DNA of 64,000 nucleotides from the NCBI RefSeq assembly GCF_949987535.1, contig NC_080075.1, positions 55,359,636 through 55,423,635 of the forward strand. The letters are read 5' to 3'. The notes under the pieces were generated by a model. It had not been told where the DNA came from. It worked only from the letters and a program-made list of their open reading frames with translations, and searched no databases. This DNA comes from Balaenoptera acutorostrata. Lineage: Eukaryota; Chordata; Mammalia; Artiodactyla; Balaenopteridae. Shown in pieces: positions 56,450 to 64,000 of the stretch; the stretch's first letter is position 1, and each line of letters opens with the position of its first letter. The position numbers were made by a program, and so were the translations under genes.

Positions 56450-57060
56450 TCAAATCAGCAGACCTCTTATTCATTCATTCATTCCACAAATATTTATTGG
56501 CTGGTTACCAATGTCAGGCGCTCTGCCTGGCACTGCATCTCTTTCAGTGAACAAGGCAGTTAAGACCCCAGCTTTTACAAAGGAACCTGCTGATGAGGAT
56601 GGTGGGCACAAGTGAGAGGGCTGAGGGCCCGGGAGGGGACACTCGCTGCACTGGGCAAGTAGACAACTGGTGACTTCAGTTGATCTAAGTGCTGTGGAGA
56701 AGTAAAAGGTGATGGGCAGGGAGGCCTTCGGCGGCCTCTGCTCAGGTAGGGCCCTGTGCGCCTAAGGCAGGAGGAGGAGGCATCCACGCAAACAGCAGGG
56801 TTGGGGGAAGGGGGCGGAAGGGAAGGACGTTCTGAGCAGAGGGAACCCCAGTGTGAGGCACCAGGCGGAGAAAGCTCTGCTGGCTTGAGGAGCAGAGAGG
56901 AGGTCAGTGGGGCTTCACCAGGCGAGTGAAGGTGAGACAGAAGGAGCAGGGCCAGATCCCAGGGGTCTTGTGGGCGGCACTTAAAGGGATCTGAATTTAT
57001 TCTAAGTACAATGGGAAGCCACTTAGGGCTTGCAAGCATGGAAGGGACATAACCTCATTT
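56450..57060 (+). mobile_element. L2-like LINE fragment
   Basis: ttcattcattccacaaatat, then gtgaacaaggcagttaaga, then a gaagccacttagggcttgca-like end, fit an old L2 copy in sense orientation. Confidence 0.5.
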
Positions 57061-58105
57061 TACTGTGTCCCTGCTTCTCTGTTAGGTCCCCAACACAGCA
57101 TTTGCCCCTCTCCTTTGCTCATAAGAAACCCCACAGATCGCATGGAAATAGGAAAACAAACACCCCTTCATCATCAGCTCAGACCAGTGGACAGGTCTCT
57201 TTATAGGCAAGACTTTTTTTTTTTCCCTGAAAAGCCCTTTGTAAATAGCATTTGGGGCCAATGGCATCCCTTTTCCTTACAGAAAGTACCATTACCTTTA
57301 CCTTTGTCTTCAGTAGCAGGAACTGCTAATATTCAGGTATCCCATGCTTTCCACTCCAAGTTGAGGACAAACACTTAAATGTACTGTTCACAGAAATTAC
57401 CCTATCCAAGCACTTCCACCTCCCTTTCTCCTTACTAGGGACCCTCCCCTGCCATCAGGATTTGTAAACCTAGGCTTCCCTCCCCCTCTTAACTTCTTGT
57501 GCATTACCATACCTATGGAATCTTTTGGTTTTCTTTTAGCTCTTTATAGCACACCTATCCTTCTGGACCACTCAAGTCATACCTCTTCCTGACTCCTCCT
57601 CCTGGAAGCTTTCCTCACTGGGATCGGGAATCCTTGGACTTGTCATGGCCCTGGACTCAGCCCATTGGTTTGTTTTCCATGCTTTGGAGTTTGGAATTGT
57701 TTCTCTGGAGGGGTAGCTTCTCCCTTGCTTGTGACTTCTTTTTCATCTTGAGTCATGGGAGTCACCTGATCCCCCGGGAGCATGGTGGGGATTGGGGACA
57801 GGGTACTGGGTCTGGACCCATGACATCAGGAAGATCTGGTAAGCTGGAATGGCACTGGTTATGTCTTGAATGAATGAATGAAGCCTGGCTCTGTGGAGTT
57901 TGGGCCTGGCCTTTGACTGGTTCCTTTGGGCTTTGGATTGGGTTTACTTCTACTCTGTCTGGCTGTTGTGTGACCCTGGCAAGTCACATCTCCTTCTGTT
58001 ACATGAGGGACCAGGGCCTGATGACCCAGTTCCCTGGGGTTCCTCAGCCCCCCAGCTCCCCACTGCTGGCTTCACCCACTGTTGCTGACACTTGCCCTCT
58101 TCTGA
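57061..58105. other. Intergenic DNA
   Basis: No recognised gene or repeat, apart from a short (GAAT)n block near 57,868-57,880. Confidence 0.35.
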
Positions 58106-58123
58106 TCTCTCTCTCTCTCTCTC
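58106..58123. repeat. (CT)n microsatellite
   Basis: Nine CT units directly abutting the T-rich end of the L1 at 58,124. Confidence 0.9.
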
Positions 58124-59022
58124 TTTTTTGGATTGAAGTATAGTTGATTTACAATGTTGTGTTAGTTTCAGGTGTACAGCAAAGTGATTCAGTATTATAT
58201 ATGTGTATATAATATACACATACATATTTCCTTTTTCAGATTCTTTTCCGTTATAGGTTATTATAAGATACTGAGTATAGTTCCCTGTGCTATACAGTAG
58301 GTCCTTGTTGTTTACCTATTTTATATATAGTAGTATGTATATGTTAATCCCAAACTCCTAATTTATCCCTATCCCCCCTTTCCCCTTTGGTAACCATATG
58401 TTTGTTTTCTATGTCTGTGAGTCTATTTCTGTTTTGTAAATAAATTCACTTGTATCATATGATATTTGTCTTTTTCTGTCTGACTTACTTCACTTAGTAT
58501 GATAATCTCTAGGTCCATCCATGTTGCTGCAAATGGCATTATTTCATTCTTTTTTATGGTTTATATTCCATTGTGTGTGTGTATATATATACACACACAC
58601 ACTACATCTCTTATCCATTCATCTGTAGATGGACATTTAGGTTGCTTCCATGTCTTGGCTATTGTAACTAGTGCTGCTATGAACATTGGGGTGCACGTAT
58701 CTTTTCGAATTAGAGTTTTTGTCTTTTCTGGATATATGCCCAGGCAAGGCATTGCTGAATCATACGATAGCTCTATTTTTAGTTTTTTAAGGAACCTCCA
58801 TACTGTTCTCTATAGTGGCTGCATCAATTTACATTCTCACCAATCCTGTAGGAGGGTTCCCTTTTCTCCACACCCTCTCCAGCATTTGTTATTTGTAGAC
58901 ATTTTGACGATGGCCATTCTGACTGGTGTGAGGTGGTACCTCACTGTAGTTTTGATTGGCATTTCTCTAATAATTAGTGATGTTGAACATCTTTTCATGT
59001 GCCTGTTGGTTGTCTGTATGTC
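58124..59022 (-). mobile_element. 5'-truncated L1
   Basis: Antisense L1 3' end, closely similar to the copy at 47,905-48,562 but reaching further into ORF2 (to cttttcatgtgcctgttggt). The 251-codon plus-strand frame over it is an antisense artefact. Confidence 0.85.
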
Positions 59023-59479
59023 CTGGTCTTTCTTTCTAGGCTTGCTTGTCTGGTACCTACCTAGTTTGAGACTGGCCTTTGACACATGCTGGCCTGTAGG
59101 GCCCCTGATCCTTCTCCTGTGGGGGCCGTGGGCAAGGTTGTACACTAAAGGGTGTCGGGGAGGATACGCTGCACATCTGCTGGCCTCTCCATCCAAGAGC
59201 AAGGCATGTTCCCAGGTGGCCTGCTTTTGGGGACATGGTTGGCTCTGTGTGTAGGGAGTGTGTGTGTGGAGGGGTTTGGAAGGGCGGGGGAAGCCTTGGG
59301 CCTTAGACATTCTCACTCTGAAGACAAAGAGCAGAAATAGGATAATGCATGCTCCCTGTCTCCAGGCTCTTGCTCATTGAGAGGATATACACTTGGATCT
59401 CAGAGTTTGGAGTCTTGTAATAGTAGTTTGTATTCTCTAGGCAGCACCATGCAGCCCTTCACAGAAAGGAATTGGTGTG

Positions 59480-59665
59480 GTTTATAGGCCAGAGTTCTGG
59501 GGTAGGAGATTGCAGGCCTGGCTTCTAGTCCCAGGGGTTGCCATGCATTTGCTGGTTTACTCCAAGTAACTCATTCACCATTTCAGTGCCTTAACTTTTC
59601 TTAATAGATAAGAAAGTGCCTACAGTATTCTCATTGGGGTGTTTTGTCAATGAAATGAGATAAAA
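59480..59665 (+). mobile_element. MIR SINE
   Basis: Sense MIR-like sequence with gcaggcctggcttctagtcc and caagtaactcattcaccatt. Confidence 0.55.
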
Positions 59666-59739
59666 CAGAAGGCATTCTAAAAAGGCAAAAAAAGATTCCC
59701 ATGTGCTCCGTGCTAATTTTGATATGGAACCTTATTAAC

Positions 59740-60240
59740 TCAATGAAAATATTTTTATTAGTATACAAGAAATAAAAGACATTATAGAAGTTCAGAAAAG
59801 TTTTAAAATCACATATAATTTTACCATCCTGATATAGTTATCTTTTTCTCTTTTCTTTAATATTTTACAGTAATATTTTCAAATGATCGTGAATAATATG
59901 CCTACCATTTTGTACCTTGATTTTTCATATAACGGTATCACTTGATCTTTGTATCCTTCATTTTCAATGCCTGCAAATTATTGCACCTAATATGTTTTAT
60001 AATTCATTTAACTATTCAAACAATAATTGACACTTGAGCTACTTTCAAGTTTTCCTTATAATAAATAATCCCATAATTAGCACATGGCTCTCTAGTGGAA
60101 TCAGTCTGTATTTAACATTTTGTCTACTTGTAAATTAATACATATACATTGTATTAATTTAAAAGATTTAGAGTAGTATAAAAAGAACTTAAATCACTGG
60201 TAATTGTACCACTGACAGATACCAGTGTGAAAATGTTGGT
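59740..60240. mobile_element. Old LINE-like AT-rich repeat, family uncertain
   Basis: Related in style to 16,040-16,560 (ttgtaccttgatttttcat, cataattagcacatgg). Not assigned to a named family. Confidence 0.35.
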
Positions 60241-60360
60241 GTCTGTCCTTCCACTCTTTTGCTACTCATATATTGTGTGTAGGGGCACGTGTGTATACAT
60301 ATTACTGGCCTGATGGTGTGTGTGCAGTGTTCATACTGATTTCTTGCTAATTCCTACTGG

Positions 60361-60645
60361 GCAGGCAGTTAAGAGCATGGGAGTTAAAAGACTGGACTCC
60401 AAGACTCCGATTCTGTGAGTTCAAATCCTGCCTCTGCCATTTATTTAGGTTAAACCCTTTGGATAACCGCTAAGCCTCAATTTACACACTTTATTAGCTA
60501 GTCAACCTTAGGCAGCTTCCTTCTCTAGGCCACAGTTTTTAGAAGAGGGATAATAATAGTATCTGTCTACTTAGGTTGTAAGAATCAATCCATAGAAAGC
60601 GTTTAGCAGAACATCTGGCACATAGGAAGTGCTCAGCAAATACTC
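60361..60645 (+). mobile_element. MIR SINE(s)
   Basis: gttcaaatcctgcctctgcc at 60,420 is the MIR 5' core. gtctacttaggttgtaagaa and acataggaagtgctcagc at the right fit the 3' half of a MIR. May be one copy or two. Confidence 0.7.
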
Positions 60646-61109
60646 CCTGTGGTCATTTTTTCATACATTTTCCATGTCATGAAAGATTCTTGGAAATCAC
60701 CATTTTTAACAACTGAACAATATTTTATTGTTCTTTTATACCCTAATCTATTCAATTTCGTTATATAGTTGTTAATTTCAATAACAAGACAGTGAATTTC
60801 GTGTCCCGAAACCTTTGCCCCTGTTTGGATTACTTCCCTTACAAGCATGCTAGAGCTGGAATTAATGGGTTAGAGTATGAGGATTTTTAAAAGACTCTGT
60901 AATACAGCTGCCAAATTGCTTTGACAGAAAAAGATTTTAAAGAACCTTAACCACAGTTTTCAAACTGCAGCAGCAGTAAGTGCAGTCTTGGACTTTTTTT
61001 TCTCTCCCCCCCTCCTTTCTTTATATCCCAGCCCTTTAAATTGTAGCATGTGGAAGCCAACTCCTTCAGGGTCCTAGACTTTTGAGACGATCCCTTGGTG
61101 TGAAAGGGA

Positions 61110-61450
61110 CCTGAGGCTGGGAGAGGGAGGAGGAAGAGAGAACTGGTTTGAATGTCGCTAGCCCCGACCGGCTTAGTAATTGTACCACAGTTGACAGATG
61201 CGGCAACGGTCACGTGACCCGAGTATGACCTCATAGCTCCCGGCTCCCCCCACCCCCTTCACCCCACCAGCCTGGGCTCGGGCACCCAGAGCGGACTCGG
61301 CGGCAGCAGCGGTGGCGGGAGGGGGAAGGCATTTCCATCACCCCTACTTGGCAAGCTATCTAAAGGAGACCTGGGGATTTGGGAACTTTCGTTGGTTCCC
61401 TGGGCGAAGAAGGGGAACGCTAGGAAGCCCAGACTTCTGTAATCACTGGC
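61110..61450. promoter_or_regulatory. CpG-rich patch with CLEAR-type E-box
   Basis: An isolated CpG-rich patch in otherwise CpG-poor DNA carries the perfect palindrome GTCACGTGAC at 61209-61218. It is followed 8 bases later by a CRE/nuclear-receptor-like TGACCTCA, then C-rich and CGG-rich sequence. This looks like a distal promoter or enhancer. No coding exon is apparent beside it. The 10-base E-box matches the site bound by TFEB/MITF/USF factors, which control V-ATPase genes, and ATP6V1E2 ends 11 kb to the left. The link is only suggestive. Confidence 0.4.
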
Positions 61451-61489
61451 CAGCGAGAAAATTCAACAGCACGATTAGCAAGTATTTGC

Positions 61490-61620
61490 TGAATGCAGCT
61501 GGGTGCCAAGTTCTGGCTGCAGGCCAGGCTCGGTGCCAGGCACTGTTCAAATTTCATCGCGCGTAATTCTTTTTATCCGACTCTTACTGCTGAGAAGAGA
61601 GGTTTGGAGACACAGATGAG
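61490..61620 (-). mobile_element. MIR-like fragment
   Basis: ggtgccaggcactgttcaa followed by an antisense MIR-type gctgagaagagaggtttgg. Diverged. Confidence 0.4.
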
Positions 61621-62880
61621 AAAACTTATGGCTTAGCTGGGGAGTGAGGACTAGACCAAAGCAAGAGAAAACTGGAGGAAGCAGTGGGTGCCGCTCGTGT
61701 ACATGGGGTATTAGACTGCAGCCAGCGAGGCTGGGGGTGGGTGGGTGGGGACACTGCCCGCCCGAAGGCTTCTGGGAGAAAGGACCGGTGAGGTGGGACA
61801 CAACAAAGCAGAACAGATCTCACACTGACCTGACAGGGCATCTGTAGTGGAGAGAATGGGATTTTGGAGGAAAGCTGCAAACAAAACAAGTGAGAAGAGA
61901 AAGATGAGGGAGGAAGATATTGACAGGACGAAGGGGGAGCTCCTTGGCCCAGTTTCACAATAGTGAGAGCCCTCACCCCCATGGCAACGCTTTAAGGGTG
62001 CCCTCAGGTCCCTCAAGCTTTAGGGAATCTTCAAAGGTGATGATTTTGCATTCATTGTAGGCCTTCCTCTTGCAGGTAAGAGCCAAGCTCTGTGACCCTG
62101 GTGCTCTAAATGTTTTTCTTGTAGACTCCAAAAATTTTTTTTGAAAATATGTGTACCCCTTTGCACATTTTTAGGAGCCAACACACAAAATTTTTCCATA
62201 GCTTAAACAGTTACATAGGGTGTACTTTCTGGTGTATGCAAATATTGACATTTAAAGATAAAAGTGTTGCAGTACTCTGAAAAATGTTTCTAAATGAAAT
62301 ACTATAGTGATTGGATACCCACTGTAATCCTTTTAAAAAATACATGAAATTCTCCCTTAACAGTTGGAAAAATTTCATCTCTTTTTCCTCCTTGAATTTA
62401 TATTTCCTTCTACTTTCCCTACAGAATTTTATCCTAATACATTTTTGTGATTGCATATCTTTTATGCATCACCCTATCATACTTCTCTCCAACCAAGCTA
62501 TGTATATAAAATGAATTTATTAAAATTTCTTGTGACCATACATTCTAGATGTTAGAGAATATTTTGTCTGGATTTGTACCATGACAACTAATATACAGTT
62601 AATCAAAACAAATGCTATTAGAAAATCTAATAGCTACTAAGGAAGCATAAAAAATAAAGATTAATTGAAAATACATCTCTTAATGAGAAGAAGCTTTTTT
62701 TCCCTACCCCAATTAGTTCATATATCCATGGATGAATATTACTCATCGCTAGAAGGGGTCAAGGTTCAGTATTAATTCTATTTGTTTTGTTTTGTTTTTT
62801 AAATAGGTGCAAGAGCTGAGCTCAGAAATCTTTTCATATACATAAGTACAAAGGAATGTAAGGAGTTTTGTTGTAGCAAT
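61621..62880. other. Unassigned intergenic DNA
   Basis: GC-moderate on the left, AT-rich from about 62,100. No supported feature. Confidence 0.35.
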
Positions 62881-62893
62881 GTCACTCAGTTTT

Positions 62894-63193
62894 GTTTTGT
62901 TTTTTTTAATTAATTAATTAATTTATTTTTGGCTGTGTTGGGTCTTCGTTTCTGTGCGAGGGCTTTCTCTAGTTGTGGCAAGCGGGGGCCACTCTTCATC
63001 GCGGTGTGCTGGCCTCTCACTATCGCGGCCTCTCTTGTTGCGGAGCACAGGCTCCAGACGTGCAGGCTCAGTACTTGTGGCTTACGAGCCCAGTTGCTCC
63101 GCGGCATGTGGGATCTTCCCAGACCAGGGCTTGAACCCGTGTCCCCTGCATTGGCAGGCAGATTCTCAACCACTGCGCCACCAGGGAAGACCC
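62894..63193 (-). mobile_element. CHR SINE with perfect target-site duplication
   Basis: Minus-strand full-length copy with (TTAA)n tail, flanked by gtcactcagtttt (13 bases, 62881-62893 and 63194-63206). Confidence 0.93.
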
Positions 63194-63206
63194 GTCACTC
63201 AGTTTT

Positions 63207-64000
63207 ATAAACTCCTTTTGAGTTAATCTCAAAGATCATATGGGTAGATCATTAAAAACCTATCAGCTGACAACTAGAATAGATTCTCCTTCACTTTGAA
63301 TGAGAGCAGAGGATTGGAAGCTAGTTGATTGCCCAGTCATTAGTCACCCCTTTTCTCCACGTGGATGCTGGCATTTAGACTGTCCCTTCATTGCACCATA
63401 CATTTTTCCCTAAGCCAATGCACTGTGGGAAGACTTGGGACAGGTAAGTAGTGTGCCTTTCTTTTGGGAAGTGGGAGAAGGGTGATCGTGCAAGCAAAGC
63501 AAGAGGGAGAACAAGCAGCATGCCTCGTCCATGTGCTCAGACGGGACAGCTGTATAAGAGAGTGCTTGTGGAAGTTGAGGACTCGTCATGTGAGGCTCCC
63601 AAAATGACTTACACCAAAGTACGTACCCTTTGGAGGGTCTTCATGTATTCCCAAGAGTACCTGTACCTTAGTTTGTGCTGGTCCATTGCTGGATGGATGA
63701 GCAAAGAAAGGGAAGGTGATGGGGCGAGGGGTCCCTGCAGGGTCTGAAGGTCTCTTTGTAGGAGGAAAGGTGCTCTGGGCAGAGACGACCTCCCTGAGGG
63801 GTGACCGCCTCTCTGTAGGGTCTTTCTGAGGAGGGGATGGAAACAGCAAGGATCTGAGCCAGGCACACTGGCTGCTGTCTGTCTCAGACCCAGACTCTCA
63901 CAGCTTTCCTTCTCCTTTTGGTTCAACCTACTTTGAGCTCTTGAAAGACCTTCCTTCTCATTCTTCCATGTGGGGCCTCTGCAGACCAGGGGGGCTGGGG
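63207..64000. other. Unassigned intergenic DNA
   Basis: Unique sequence up to the window edge. No exon, including TMEM247, is recognised. Confidence 0.35.

Noticed and set aside
58499..59254. 251-codon plus-strand open frame
   Set aside because: It is the antisense reading of an L1 3' end (58,124-59,022) running into unique DNA. No host family matches.
50034..64000. TMEM247, the next gene in human
   Set aside because: I looked for its coiled-coil and two-membrane-segment pattern on the minus strand and saw nothing. In human it lies further from ATP6V1E2 than the remaining window length.

Overview
This is a stretch of mammalian nuclear genome, almost certainly from a whale or dolphin. Two single-copy genes fix the locus. 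The first two coding exons of RHOQ (TC10) lie on the minus strand at 28.6-29.4 kb. An intact, intronless ATP6V1E2 reading frame (V-ATPase subunit E2, 226 residues) lies on the plus strand at 49.35-50.03 kb. In human these are head-to-head neighbours on chromosome 2p21, so the order and orientation here are the conserved ones, read from the opposite side. The cetacean call rests on about ten copies of a tRNA-derived SINE (starting gcttccctggtggcgcagtgg) of the CHR type found in whales and their relatives, several with perfect target-site duplications. I cannot separate baleen from toothed whale with confidence.

Layout. Bases 1-28,644 are RHOQ intron 2. I found no later RHOQ exon on reading the minus strand, so exons 3-5 should lie beyond the left edge. 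This intron holds a target-site-flanked L1 tail, a solo LTR of a class I endogenous retrovirus, a Tigger DNA transposon with a SINE nested in it, a HAL1 fragment, MER20, MER5A and several MIR and L2 pieces. Bases about 28.86-30.17 kb are a CpG island covering RHOQ exon 1 and the shared upstream region. It contains a perfect 13-bp-arm inverted repeat carrying two TCGCGA cores. Bases 30.2-49.3 kb are probably 5' intron of ATP6V1E2, with four full-size CHR SINEs, a shortened and a truncated one, an MLT1-like LTR, and a 3.8-kb antisense L1 followed by a younger L1 tail. Bases 50.2-64 kb lie downstream of ATP6V1E2 and hold repeats plus one isolated CpG-rich patch at 61.1-61.45 kb with a perfect GTCACGTGAC palindrome.

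The two genes do not form a pathway together. RHOQ is a small GTPase of membrane traffic and actin. ATP6V1E2 is the germline isoform of a proton-pump stalk subunit that arose by retroposition. What links them is the shared promoter region and, in the reading here, the splicing of ATP6V1E2 leader exons across about 20 kb to a strong acceptor only 8 bases before its start codon.

I see no operon, CRISPR array, phage or new protein system, and most open frames in the window are chance or repeat-derived. The most useful leads are regulatory (the CGCG inverted repeat, a leader ORF in RHOQ, the 61.2-kb E-box patch) and evolutionary (datable nested insertions).
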